NCBI GenBank assembly: GCA_032622095.1
Contig: CP136063.1
Location: 116,086,723-116,150,722 of the forward strand
Length of the DNA: 64,000 nucleotides
Source of the DNA: Siphonodentalium dalli
Lineage: Eukaryota > Mollusca > Scaphopoda > Gadilida > Siphonodentaliidae
Direction: 5' to 3'
The position numbers and the translations under genes were made by a program. Shown here in pieces: positions 49,365 to 62,390 of the stretch (positions are counted from its first letter, which is position 1; each line of letters starts with the position of its first letter). Below the pieces are notes generated by a model. The model worked only from the letters and a program-made list of their open reading frames with translations, ran no database searches and was not told the DNA's origin.

Positions 49365-50755
49365 GTGAGTATGTGAGATGAATAGGTTAGAGATGGATGG
49401 TATACCGAAATGGTATCGGTATCAATGTGATACCAAAATACTGAACCGATGCAGCGTGACAATACCGAGGTGTTCGTTATTTCAAATATCCCGACGTCCG
49501 CTATTTATACAACACTATAATGGTCCCATTATACTCCCATAGTTATGTTTAAATAAACTCAAAGATGCAGTATTTGCAAACTACTAGTATAAATGTAACA
49601 ACACACATGCAACAATTTGAACACTGCTCGCACTAGCCAACAAGTTGGCCACAACCTAAGCGGCAACTGAACTCAAAGATGAGCTTATATCTCAACGCGA
49701 ATCAATTCGCATAATTATTTGCACAACAAAAATCACAAGAATCCCAAGTGGATTCGCATCATTTTGTGAACTGTTTTAATCAACTGAGCTTCCAGGTAGT
49801 GGGGACTGTTATCATAACACTGCTTCGATCTATGCTGAAGTCGCCGTTTGTGCTAAAATACGAAAACAATTACATAATCGCTAACAGTCTTGGGTGTCAC
49901 AGGTTTATCACAATATTTTAGAACAGTAGTAACTGACGTCACCATTTTGGAAATAACCACCATTTGTGGAATACCCACTATCCATAGCGTTCTGTATTCG
50001 CTGGCGGGTCACGTGTCCCATAATCATGTGTGGCTAAATCACAAATAGAGTGTGCCAAAATGCATTCTACTCTAATTTTAGCTTTCAGTACTGGTACTTA
50101 GCACTAGCAGAAATCGAGAAACCAAGACTGTGTCAATTAGCATCTGAACTTGATGTTGTTATACCAAATGTCTTCAAATTCACTGGGTAGACAGTCTGAA
50201 ATTTGTTGTCTTGACAATAGGAATTTTTTCTATATGAATATATTGAACTAGCCTGACAGGAAATTTGGTCTGCCAGATGTGCATGGGTTTTGCTGGTAGT
50301 AGTATAATCCCGACTTGTACTATACCGATACCGAGGTATGCACCCCATAACATACTGATACCGAAACAGAAATGTCATTTCCGCCCATCTCTAGAATAGG
50401 TATTCTATGAAATCAAGGATGTATATGGTTGGCTTTGGTTTTGTTTGTATTTGCCTGATTCAAGGAAAAGACACATCTCTATGGGTTTATAGATTGAAAG
50501 ATGCCTAGAGGTATCTTTCCAAGTTGTTTGTTTTCACACCCAATGATTGCTGTCTGTATTTCTTTGGAATACATGTAACCCACATAAATGGGTTTGGAAT
50601 AAATAATACTCTCCCTTCAATCTTGAACTGGCGTTGTTTGTTGAAAAATTGGCTCATAATGTTTTTGCACTGATGAGAAATGGTATTTCATTTCACAACA
50701 ATTCGCTCAAGCATTCCAATTCTTCATTATAACAATAAACAATTTTCCCTTTCAG

Positions 50756-50881
50756 CTGTTATATTTGTGATTGATAGTAGTAATAGGGACAGATTGCAGG
50801 AAGCTCACGGAGAAACTAGTCAAAGTATTACAAGAAAAAGAACTGAAGGATGTTTCTCTTCTCATGTTTCTAAATAAACAG
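50756..50881 (+). pseudogene. TRIM23: ARF-domain exon 2 (TRIM23-like), +1 shifted
   Basis: The acceptor is CCCTTTCAG and the donor is GTAACT. The split Ala codon joins exon 1. It reads AVIFVIDSSNRDRLQEAHGE, then one extra A (GAAACTAG, about 50813-50816) shifts the frame, after which KVLQEKELKDVSLLMFLNKQ follows. NKQ is the start of the ARF G4 motif (NKxD); the Asp would lie in the next exon, which I do not find. DSS.RDR..EAH and EKEL.D..LL.F.NKQ support TRIM23-like. Upstream RING, B-box and P-loop exons are not in view. Confidence 0.65.
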
Positions 50882-51081
50882 GTAACTATTCCCTGAAGCT
50901 ACTGTTCAGTTTGCATTCACACACCTAGCCTCGAAAATCAATGGATTATTATATGTTTTTTTTGTTTTTTTAAAAGGGACGTATTATGTTATTAGTCTGT
51001 CTGTTTGTCCATCCGTCTGGTTTTCCAGATGATAACTTTAGATAGTCTCAACTGAATGGAATGAAATTGGTTTTGTGGTTT
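50882..51081. other. Intron start and fragment of a dispersed repeat
   Basis: Contains CTGTCTGTTTGTCCATCCGT and GAATGGAATGAAATTGG, the left part of a repeat that resumes at 61040 after the inserted DIRS-like copy B. Confidence 0.55.
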
Positions 51082-52116
51082 TCCGCCAAGGAGAAGCCCC
51101 TTCAACTGAACTATATGGATTATTATCCTCGGGCCTTGTGTTATCAGGAGGGTTAAAATTTATTGTCCGTTTATTGCGTACTCCGGTCAATCAGCGATCG
51201 GATTAGCTCACGCATGAATGCGTCCCGTGCAAATCCCGCGCTCTTAACAATTCATCTAGCCAGTTTTTATTTCTCTCCTTGGACCTATCAGACGTGGTTT
51301 TTAACTAAAGAAAGTTTTTCTCTATTGCGAGTTTATCAACTCAATATTTATTGTTGATAACAAACTTGCAATTTATCCGTTGCTTACCCGGTCCGTTTAA
51401 TATTTTTAAGTACGTGCAGAAAACTCTTCGTTTCATAGTATGCGCAACGCAATTTATAAAAATTCCGTGTTTTTTATCGACACATTTTATCTCGAAAATT
51501 TTGGGATTGGGAATCGACAAAAATCACGTTGAGAACTTTCGCCATTGATGGCCATTTTGACAATGACTACAGACGTACATCGTTTACTTGTCGAAAACCT
51601 ATATTGCATTATTGTGCTACATATACGGTGGCATGAATCGTCCGATTTCGGAGTCCACGTGGTACGGTATGCGAAGTCTCCTAATTTCGTGCTAACTATT
51701 TCATGAAGCCGACTTCTCGCTACATTCATTTCATGTACACTACCTCATCGTATATGCAACAGCTCTGTTAGTGCGCAGAATGTTGGCCAGGACAGAAATG
51801 TCTACTTTGACGATAATTTACATGTATTCATAAACAAGATAGAACTTGTAATCCAATGAAATTTCTTTTGCCTCAACTAATTGTAAGTTGAAGTTGAGCG
51901 ACATTTGGATAATGATTATCACAGAACATCATTGTACATATACAACATGTCGTTATAATTAATTGTGCTTGCCGATTAATATTTGCAAATCTTAGCTAGC
52001 CCGAATGTATTACTATTAACATGAGGGCTCGTATTTGGATACTTGGAACGTCGCGAACGTTACATCGACTTCAAGATATTTATTTGAAATTTTGACCCTG
52101 TTCTTGCGATTCCATT

Positions 52117-55100
52117 ATTCCCGTCAAAGATACGTTACACACTGAACTACATGGTATATTCATCTTTATTCACAAGAAAGGATTCTATGAGATCCGTTTA
52201 AAATTTATTATTTTGGTACGAAATAGCTTAAGTACCTTTTGAATCATTATTATTCTGACGTAGCAGGTCAAAGGTCATTTGTCCACTCGTTATGTATATA
52301 AGTAAGTGGACCCACAGTAATCGGCCTCTTTTTCTCTTGTGACAAGATTCGAAGGGAAGTAAAAACTAACGCTATGAGAAATGAAACCACATATTATTGT
52401 CGGCTTCATTTAACAATTCCGTTCCACATTATTTAACTTGTTGTGACATCGGTTCAATTTTGGAAACGACACAATAATTATTAAATTAATATCAGAGTGA
52501 CAATTTCATTCAATTTCCCTGTTTTATTTGTTTTAACGCAAATAAAATACAAAAACTATATTGTTCTGTTGAAAATTGTGGGTAATTTCCCAACTTCCGG
52601 TTTCGGAACACGTGCTTTAGAATTCGGAATTAATTTCGGAATTGCACTTCGTCTGTTTATATGCAGCGGTTCACGTGTTGAACTTTCTGGGACAATGCCT
52701 ATACAGCACAGTTGTTATGTTATCTCTGTTTCTTGTGGTTTTAGAATGTAAGTATTAGAACATTCAACCAGTGAGACAACATTGGTTTGTAACTTTGTTT
52801 ATGTTGAAATTGGCACGTGACAACATTCGTTTTGTTTACGTCGAAATTCTGAAATTGTCACTCACAAATCTGTTTCATGTTGACATATGTAGCAAAATTA
52901 GGGATCAGGTTTGGGTCCCTTTTCGTTTATCTATGAATTAACTCACTTGTGTGGTTTTGCTTGGCTCATAGTTCACTATGAAATAATTTACAATACATTG
53001 AGATTCTTTGCCAACAAAATAACTTTTTTGTCAGATCAATATGACACAATTTCACAAATAATGTGACGCTCAGTCACCTAATTTCATGGTAAATTTTTGG
53101 GTCCCTTTCCTGATCCTTATACATGTAACTGGTCATACCACAGGCTATTTCCTTCCTCGTGTGGCCTCGGTTTCAGTAACCCCATTGTCAAGCAGATTCA
53201 GGCTAATCCAATTCCTCGTTCCATGCGGACCTTGAGGTGGCCCAGCCGCATACTTCACCATTGAATTCACTGTAGCCAGACGCCATACTGTTCCGAGGGT
53301 GGGTTCCAGTGTTCACGGATCCGTCCATGCTCGCCCGCTCCTGCTGGATCCTACCTCAGATTTCGTCCTCCCACATCCCTTTTACAAGCATGTGCGATGT
53401 ACAAAATCTGTCAGCCCCCTAGGGAGCAACTTAACTGGTATCGCATCACAATTTTGCCATCCAAACTTGGATAATAGCCATGCAATTTGGTATGAATTTT
53501 ATGTCAACTTTGAGATTGAGAACAAAATACTATCTCATCATGTCCATGTGAGGCTATTTATTTGATAATCAAAATTTCCAAGTAAGTTGCTCCCTGGCGT
53601 CTACCCTCGGGTGGAATTGCTGTTAAGACCATTTCCCGGGACTCTGCATGACCTTCAAATGCTTGCTATTTTGCGGGAGGCAAGTTGTACCAGTGTAGCC
53701 ACTGGGGCGGTAGCGTTTCATAGTCACTGTCTTGAGGGGTGATACACGAATCGAGTAATATCTCAGATCTTGGGCTCGTGGCATCTAAAAGTTTCGGTTC
53801 ATTCTATGTATATTTGACTGCTCTGCCCTTTCAACATGTAGTTCATTGCAGATTGTGTGCATTTAGAAACACTAGTGTGGTGTCGTCCTGTTGGTCAGGT
53901 TTCTGGATTCGTGTCGTGACCTAGTAGGTCGCCGCTGCCCTACTGGCTACACTGTATGCTTCTGCTTCCTGTCAGGGTTTAAGCTGGCTCCGGTTAGGGG
54001 GGAATCAGTCTGCTCATTAATCACTCCTCGATGTCTCTTCCAAGGCTTACACAGTCCTGTTTATTCAGTTTTTTACTCTAAAGATAACAAAATCCATTGT
54101 TTGGATTTGACGATTCCACATTTAGATTACATTTCTAATTAACAGGGCTACTTGCCATCCAACGCGAATCCTGATTCTCACTTTGGATTTCGAAGAGCTC
54201 TTGCTGCTTTTTCTTGTCTGTAACAAAGAACTAAGTTAATTGCCAGGCATCGAGGGGTTGCAGACGCAGTTTCTCTCCTCGGATATGGGTCCTGGGGGAT
54301 TCGAGGGGGGACCGAGCACTGGGCCACCAGACAGCGCGCCGTCTAATGCCGGGTAATCTCGGGTCTGTCTATAACAGTGAACATAGCGCAGTCATCGGCC
54401 GGGGCAGAGACTTTTAACAGACACTCAATTGTTTTTTCATGCGGTTTTACCTGGGCTCAAACTTTATTACCTTTCCACCTGTCACGGATTAGCATTGTCC
54501 TTTGTTTATGGGTGACCGTTCGATTCTTCTAGTGGTAAATTTACACAGATCATCTTTCACCCTTACTACGGTTCCATGGGGCATAACACCAAGCCTTGGA
54601 TTCCTTCTAAGATTTTTGCGAGCATCAATCGGGCCTTCTGCGATGTTGGGAATCATATTTATCTTTGCGTAGAACATTCATCATCTTTTGACTCTACAGC
54701 CTTAGGACAATCCCAATGAGCTTTCCCTGTAGTACCAGGATTAGATCTATTCACGCTCAATATTGTGGCTTTACAGTTTGGGTTCGCTTATCGGGTTACG
54801 ATATAGACAATTGAACTCGCGCAATCTTCTGGGGTGGCGGGTACGGTAGGTAATAACCTGTTCCATGGGATCAGGTGCATTTCAGAACTTTGAGCCCTGC
54901 GTCATGCCAACAAAACTCAGTGCTCCTTTTTTGACAGGCTGTCTTGAATTACTTTACAACAGACGAGCTATTCGTCTTAACGGCGCACATGAGGCAATCT
55001 TTGTTGGCGACGGAGTCTTTGCCCGCGGGGAGGAACTAGGGTCCGGGTCCTCGCTGTATGAGCGGCAGACAACCGTCCGACCATACACACATGTGATTGG

Positions 55101-56814
55101 TCTTCAGTAAAATGTGCCCTTCTGTTCACATTACTGGCGTACCTCCTTGACCACATGTCGAATGGGTGTACAGTGGTGCTCGGGGTGTTTGGCCGCTTGG
55201 CCGCCGTGGAGTTGTGGGTGGTTTTTCGGGATTTGGTCGGTGGTGTGGCTTGTTGCTCTTCATCGGGGGGCTCTTGACGAGAGCTTTCCGATGGGTGGCG
55301 GCGGGCCGTGTTTCCGGTTGGGTCCTGGAGGGTTGCCCGTGGTTCTGCTGTGGTCGGTTGCTTTGGGCATTGCTGTGTACTTTCGCCTTGGAGGATGAGG
55401 TGAGCTACACACAGCTCATGGACCCGGGCCCTTCGTCTGTTAAGAACAATCAGTGAATAACAAGAAGATACAATCTTCTTGTTATCGACATTCTGGTTGT
55501 TTTTAGACCTTAATCATCCATGGCCTGTTATTTCTTTCAGATTGTTTGGAGTAGTTCCATCACGATGGGTCTCCTCCTTCTACACATTTTCTAATAAGTT
55601 ACATGCAGACTGGAAAGTATTCCTTTCAATCATGTGTACATGTAACTGCATACACTATTGGATTGACAGGCTGTGGAAGTAGTTTACAACTCAGGACTCT
55701 CCGAACTTTTTCTTCTCGATTGTTTCGATACCAGAAAACATTTTGGGACTTTCCAAGTCATTTAACGCTCTTGATAGACTTAGTTACCTGGGGTTTTTGT
55801 TACCAGTTTCCAGCCTTAATGTAAATTCCGATCAGGGGCATTGACCGACTGAATATGGCCTCTGTCTGGTGTATTTATTAACTGAAGTAAAATACGTCAT
55901 TTGACGGTCAGTCAGAAAATACTTATTTTGCGCCTTGATCAGTTTGTCGATTTGGGGTTGCACATTTACTGACAGTCGGTCGCTACTTCCTCGTGTTACA
56001 TCCAGATTGACCATTCAGGTAACAATAGATTTCCTTCCTCTGGTGTCGAAATGTCGGGATAGCTTGGTTCGTTCAGTCACATACCATGGAGCTGGGTGAC
56101 CTATGCTTTCTGCATATAACCCGCTTACTCCAGGGAGGAGGTGGCACATGCATGTACCTGCATATGAGATTTCACAATTACCGGTTTGTCTGACTTCAGA
56201 ACCAAAGGGGGGGAGGTGCAGAGTTTCAGCCATTGGGCTTATTCTCCCACTTTCTCCACTCTACCTGGTAGCATCAATCAAATCTGCAAATCAATACCTT
56301 TTGATCCATTTGTTGCTAAAAAACTCAGCAGGTTCAAAAGAATTATTCTCAACTAAAATACAATAGTATCTCATTCCTCGCAGCCTCCTCCTATGAGTTG
56401 ATTCTACCATGTAGTTCAGTGTGTAACGTATCTTTGACGGGAATATAACATTTTCAATAGAAAATACATATTCCCTAATAAGATACTTACACACTGAACT
56501 CCCATGTCCCTCCCAAATTGGGATTTTCCCTCCCCGCTGCTCGGTCACACCCCTCGAATCTTGTAAGAGGATAAAAAGAGGCCGATTACTGTGGGTCCAC
56601 TTGCTTATATACATAACGAGTGGACAAATGACCTTTGACCTGCTACGTCAGAATAATAATGATTCAAAAGGTACTTAAGCTATTTCGTACAAAAAATAAA
56701 AAAAATTAAACGGATCTCATAGAATCCTTTCTTGTGAATAAAGATGAATATACCATGTAGTTCAGTGTGTAAGTATCTTATTAGGGAATATGTATTTTCT
56801 ATTGAAAATGTTAT
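52117..56814 (+). mobile_element. DIRS-like non-autonomous element, copy C, nested in B
   Basis: 4,698 bp. The left outer end ATTCCCGTCAAAGATAC starts at 52117. The ITRs are about 52133-52337 and 56573-56776 (about 205 bp, core CACACTGAACTACATGG). The right outer end (56777-56814) contains TTATTAGGGAATATG and ends TTGAAAATGTTAT. The ICR at 56406-56500 reads the complement of the left end and then, from 56443, the complement of the right end. The flanks 52116 and 56815 join to restore copy B sequence, which aligns with copy A near 39990-40030. No gene is seen inside. Confidence 0.82.
53420..53596. mobile_element. Diverged hAT MITE related to 43838-44001
   Basis: The ends AGGGAGCAACTTAA / TTGCTCCCTGG and the interior (ACTGGTATCGCATC, ATCATGTCCATGTGAGGCTA) match the reverse complement of the 164-bp hAT MITE in copy A. 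No clear 8-bp duplication remains. Confidence 0.6.
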
Positions 56815-57024
56815 TTCTTTCCCTCATTGTATCATCGGAACAATCGTTAGAAACAATGAGATTATGTTTGTTATAACATATAGTATTATATGGCCTGTGT
56901 TCAAATAATGCCGTGTCTCTTGAATAGTCTCGTTCTTTACATGCCTGTCCAGTATTACTGACAGTGTCCGGTTGCTACGAATCGTGCAACTGGTTTGATT
57001 GGGGACTAGGATTATCTGACACAA

Positions 57025-60000
57025 GATTGGGCACCAAGGATTTTCATTTCAAGTTCCAGGGCTCAAAATACATTTAATTTTATGAGAATCAAATGCTGAA
57101 TCATGTTAGTCATAAAGCACTGCAAATTGTAAAGTTTTGTGAGAATCATTACGGGAATCGATTCGGTGATTTTCGTCGAATCTTGAAGCCTGAGTTCCCA
57201 TTGTCGAATGGCGATCTCCATCAATTCATACCGGTACTCTGTCGCTATTTCGGCGACAATTGTGTCTGTTTCTTTGCAATCACTCAATGTATTTTGCTGA
57301 ATGGGCTTCCCTGTTCCATGACTACACAGATATGCAAGTGCAGTAGCCTGAACCTTCAACTATAGTTTGCTTAAATATCCAAGGATACTTCCGTCCGTGG
57401 TCAGAACTCTTTGGAGATATTTTGGATGAGAGCCTTTGGCTGGCCTACTTGTGGCAATTCACCATACCCGTGTGACCTAGCATGGTCGCAGTGTTGAAAT
57501 GATTCATTGGCTAGCCAGTGTCTCAATAAATTTTCAATCAATCAATGTTTATACTTTTGATGATTTTGATGTTTCACATTTCCATGTGTTCACTGAAACA
57601 AATAGACAACATCTGAACTGTTATCCTCAGACATTAGTGTTTTCGATACATTCAAATGAGCTTAAAAACATGTATGGCGAGCCATAATTGTTCCATACTA
57701 GTACAAGGGTGTCAGTGCCTCAAAGGCTCAATGACATACGAACTGACTATATCAATATGGCGTGCGTCAATTTTCACTGATACCGACATACTTCTGCGCT
57801 TTCAATCCGTGAATAGTCAAGGTGAACTACTATGCATTTATATCGTCATGTGCCCCGATGCACTGCCAATAGCCTTTCCAACAGAGTCCATCACTTGGCT
57901 CTCTACCTTCTATTTCCACATATAGAAAAGATCAAATGTCAAATAGACTTCACTCACGTATTAAGCACAGTTACAGGCAATGCATTTATATTGCGCAGGG
58001 CTGCTGCCACTATAATTACCATCAGAGACCAACACATGGCTCTTTTCCTTCTATTGCCTCATATCCAATTGATTATCGGGCAAACAACAGAAAGGACAGC
58101 ATTTGTATTGTCACACATATAAAGTGCAGTTACATGAACAGCGTTTATATTTATATTGCGCACGACCACTGCAGGCCTGCGTATTGGAGGCACACGACGG
58201 TTCGGTTCACATGACGGTTGCGAAATCTAGGTTGCGCCAAGGTTGTGTGAGGTTCTTGCGATACTGATTATAACTGTTTGTGTAACTTATGGGTACCTAA
58301 GGACAACCAGACAGCCGACACATACTAGTATGTTATGGCTTGCGCATATTTTGCATTCCGCAGACCTGCCAGTGCCAATTTCAGAAGAGTCCAAAACATA
58401 TCTCTTCTCCTTCTATTACTAAATATCCATATGATTATCTGGTGAATAGAATACCTAAATGACTAACACAAATGACAGCTTTTGTATCATCACATATACA
58501 GCGCCGTTCCGCAAGAAGCCTCTATATCGTGTATGACCACTGCCCAGTACCAGTGACTGGCGGGGTGCTACTATCGTTGATTCGGAAAACCAATCTTCAT
58601 GGGCGCACGCCTCAGCACCTGAGCCTTAGGGTGGGGAAGACTCATCATGTGCCGCTGACAGCGCACCAGCCAACCAGCCTTCAGTTCTTCCCAGATGAAA
58701 ATGCAGCTCTAGCTCTCATTTTCTCTCACAATCCTGAAGACGGATGTAATTGCATCCGTAATATAATCGTTCGTTGTGTTTCTCTCAAATTACATGTCTT
58801 TGTGGGATAGACCTCGATACATGCATGTTTAGTTGCACTTTCACATTCCCATACTTTAACTGCGATGGGACCGGTTTTTAAATATACCTCCAATAGTTTA
58901 ATATTGAATCAACGGTTACTGTAACCATGCACATTTTGTCAAGAGGGAGAGCGCAAAGTTTAATGCTAGTGAATTAGAGAATTACAAGTGCATACAGGTG
59001 CGAGTACAATTGCTCCTGTAATCTGGGAAGGACTGAGACTTCTAACTCTTCCCCACGGTCCATGGCCTACTCCATTACGAGAGTGGGTCTTGTCCCCCTG
59101 GAATCATTCTCCCTCGGGATATGTCCAGGCCTGCTCTACCTTCGGAGGACTTTCCGTACGCGTATAAAACATTCTCCTCACCGTACGCAAGGGCACCGCG
59201 AAAACTGTTCTTGCACAGGAGAAATCGGTTCTCATCGTCCTCTTCGCCGAGAAGTGACAGTATCTTACCTGCAGTTTAATTTCTAGCAGGTAAGACCACG
59301 TGGCCACATAATGAATGGAATTTACCTTATTAACATTATTTTGCATTAACTAACAAAATGTTTTGTGTATTACGCTTGCTAATAACTAACAGAATGTCTT
59401 GTCTTGCTTATAGTCGACGAGATTCGACTTTGATGGCCACACACCGTGCGGGTTGCTCAAGAAATAAACGCGGCAATATGCGGTATTGTCATTGTTGGAT
59501 GAGGGCCCGTTGGTCCATGGTTAAACAATTTGAGCAAACGTACCAGTCTTACCTCGGGCAGGACCAGTTCGGCCCCCCCCTGGTCCTGCATCAGCAGACT
59601 TTGGGTGGCAGCGTGCAGTTCTCAGAGATTCGGGCAACCAATCCTCCAGAACACCCGCACACTCGCCTTTGGAGGCTGTTCTGGGTGGGGAAGTCTCGAT
59701 GTCCGGTGCCGCTCAATGCGCTCCAGCCAAAAGGCCTTCTGACACTTCCCCACGGCGCTGTGGCCCACCCCATTACGAGGGTCGGTCTTGTCCCCCTGGA
59801 AACGTCATCCCACGTGATACGTCCAGGCCTGCTCCTCTGCCGTCATGGGATCCTAGTCGAGAGCATTTATACCTCGTTCGAGCCATTCCCCGAGTGGGCT
59901 TCCCTATAGTACCTTATCTCAACCTGATGCAGGGTGTTCTGTTGCTGTGGTCGATACTGACATGCTTCCTATACTTCTCATGGCGTATGATGGCTTTGAC

Positions 60001-60655
60001 GACGATGGGCAAGAATCACGGGATTCTGTCGTTCCTAAGGAACTCGCTTTGCGTATGGAAACGACATGGGTCGATCTCTTGTACAAAACTTCATCACAGG
60101 ATATGTGTCAACTGACTTACACAAACTTGCACAACTGTACCAGTCTTTACCTTGGGATGAACCAGTTCGAGCCCCATGGTCCTGCACCAGCAGTCCGTGG
60201 CAGGCGGGGTGCCGTTCTCGGAGATTCGGGCAACCAATCTTCCAGGACAATCGCACCCGAGCCTTTGGAGGCTGTTTGTGGGGACGACTCGATGTGGCAT
60301 ACTGTCAATAGCGCTTTCTATTTTGGAAGATATCTACAGAAATCACTCTCATCACATGAAAACGAGAAGAAGATGCAGTGAAGTCAGCAGCAGAAGAAGA
60401 AGTCTCTACTTGCTTGGTTTCTAGCTGGCGCGTATGGTGTGGCACTGCCTGGGACATTTCTTCCTAAAACCAGGGGGGAGCAGGTACAAGCTTGAGCAAT
60501 ACTGGAATCTGAATTTATGAGCTCTTTCACATAACATATCAAAGCTGATTCATGACTAAATCACATTTACATGACATCTGTTTTGGAAGAGTACATTCCC
60601 GTCAAACTGGAATATTAAATTTATTGCTCGTTGCCTCCTCCTGGGCTTGCATTCT
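57025..60655. other. Non-coding interior of DIRS-like copy B
   Basis: Shares with copy A the segments around 57700-58200 (CACTGCCAATAGxCTTTCCA, ATTTATATTGCGCA repeated) and 59500-59900 (CTCGGGCAGGACCAGTTC, GGTCCTGC, TCGGGCAACCAATC, TTTGGAGGCTGTTCTGGGTG). Open frames of up to 183 codons at 59358-59909 are in these repeated modules, match no family that I know and are not conserved as frames between A and B. Confidence 0.6.
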
Positions 60656-61039
60656 AATCCATATAGTTCAGTTGAAGGGCTTCTCCTTGGCAGAAAAATA
60701 TAATTTTTAAAATTAAATTAGTTTTTCCTCAAGGGAAGCCCGAAACTGAACTATCATAGATCCCTCCCATGGCGGTGCCATTCCCAACCCCGCGACTCGC
60801 AAATCTTATTATTAAAAGTCGGAAATAAAACTGGCTAGATGAATTGTTAAGAGCGCGGGATTTGCACGGGACGCATTCATGCGTGGGCTAATCCGATCGC
60901 TGATTGACCGGAGTAGGCAATAAACGGACAATAAATTTTAACCCTCCTGATAACACAAGGCCGAGGATAATAATCCATATAGTTCAGTTTCGGGCTTCCC
61001 TTGAGGAAAAACTAATTTTAATTTTAAAAATTATATTTT

Positions 61040-61785
61040 ACTAGCACAAAATATAGGTCAAGTTCGAATTTGGGTTCCACCAGAGTTATGGCCATTTTTT
61101 TTTGAATTTGCACTCAATTTTCATTTCCGGGTGATAACTTTAGTAAGTCTGAACTGAATGGAATGAAATTTGGTATGTAAGTTTACTAGCCCAAAATATA
61201 GGTCAAGTTCTTCCCAGCACCATTTCCAGGAAAAAGAACACATTTCTAAGAATCTCATTTTGAAGGCAATTTTCCTGTATTATGTGTATAAATCACAAAA
61301 AGAAAGCTCTGGTGTTGGACATATTTCACTATTAAGATTAATTTTCAATCGATAATTGAACACACATCACAGGTGAATGGTGTAATATTCTAAAAAAGTA
61401 GTCATATTTTCTGTGCCTTTTCGTGGAAAATAATTTAGGAAAAAAATTATTTCCAAGAGTAAGCTCCTGTTGAATGGTCTCTCTGACCTAAAATATTATG
61501 AACAATTCAGACAAGATATACACCATTTATAAAGTCATAGTGACTATAGCAACAAATTTCAAGATATGGGTATTTATATAAAATTGGATAAATACCAACA
61601 TCCCATCCGATCTATGGACGGGACATCCTATGTAGCACTCTACACTGCCTTTTAGTGTTTCAACCTATTTTGTCAACCAATTTAGAAATTGGTGACGCAA
61701 GGTCTCATCAGGAGAGAGAGCGGAATTAAGATTCCTCAAAGTAACTGAGGGATCAACACATATAGGTATGTGTGCATGGTAGATA
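61040..61785. repeat. Repeat remnants right of copy B, and outer sequence of the palindrome
   Basis: 61040-61210 holds two copies of a repeat piece (ACTAGCxCAAAATATAGGTCA, GGAATGAAATTTGGTATG), one of which is the broken partner of 51061-51081. From about 61640 to 61785 the minus strand stays open and continues the ORF-like signal of the left palindrome arm (VDPSVTLRNLNSALS, ending LTK and a stop), suggesting the arm's coding unit extends this far. Confidence 0.45.
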
Positions 61786-61794
61786 CAGACTGTC

Positions 61795-62310
61795 TCAAGA
61801 CAGCTGAGTTGAGCGATGGCCTTCAAGGCTTCGCATGTTGTTCATAGTAACATGCCTATTATAATAAGCGTGAGTTATTGTGTCATTCGTTGTGAAATAG
61901 CAATAAGTCGGAAGCAACATTATGTGCAAGTTATCGCAGACTGAAGTTGTGTGGTCTGCACTTACTAGTAATTTGGTGCGAATATCGCTGGTCAATATAA
62001 CATGTGCTCGGGTCAGCCCACCGTTCTTTGTGTAATACGGCAGTAGAGCAAACACGTAATTTCATTGGTTCGTTAAGTGTGATTGACATAGCCACTTCGT
62101 ATTAGCATGGTAGCATTCCGTTCACATGTGCGCCAGATTAGTCCTGTCAAGTATCAGATCAAGGCAGTTCGCACTTTCCTTTTGATCATTTAGTCCAGAT
62201 TGTTGTAATCTCATTAACAAGTGTTGTAAGAGATATCTGTATTGAGTAATCTGCGTTTCAACAGGCTGTGTGTCGTTAAAAGCCAATATTTCAAGGGTTC
62301 TGGCAGTCAC
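61795..62310 (-). pseudogene. ORF remnants of unknown family, left palindrome arm
   Basis: Two open segments (62122-62310 and 61795-62055) read outward on the minus strand, in different frames and separated by frameshifts. The same pair is present in the right arm. The protein-like text (for example MTARTLEILAFNDTQ and DHTTSVCDNLHIMLLPTY) is not low-complexity and looks like real, decayed coding sequence. I do not recognise the family; a viral or transposon origin is a guess. Confidence 0.5.
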
Positions 62311-62390
62311 ATATCGTAAAGTACAGGAATTAAAATTTTAGTCCCTTAGCGGGTGTTTGATTCCCATGTAGGGGAGTTTTTAATGTAAGG

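Larger units (their letters stand above)
51082..61039 (+). mobile_element. DIRS-like non-autonomous element, copy B (with nested copy C)
   Basis: The left outer end TCCGCCAAGGAGAAGCCCC (51082-51103), left ITR 51104-51270, ICR 60656-60758, right ITR 60824-60989 and right outer end 60990-61039 are all present. The ICR is the complement of the left end followed directly by the complement of the right end. Without nested copy C (52117-56814) it is about 5.3 kb, close to copy A, with which it shares much of its interior (for example 60430-60610 with 44155-44340). It is inserted in a dispersed repeat whose unfilled form is visible at about 61160-61190. It has no recognisable RT, RNase H or tyrosine recombinase. 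Confidence 0.82.

Noticed and set aside
54865-55456. Trp/Gly-rich open frames at 54865-55110, 55114-55398 and 55166-55456
   Set aside because: Overlapping frames in GC-richer interior of copy C; no domain, no consistent frame and no splice context.
59358-59909. 183-codon open frame inside DIRS-like copy B
   Set aside because: It covers repeated non-coding modules shared with copy A, where the frame is not kept. The composition is arbitrary, with no motif.
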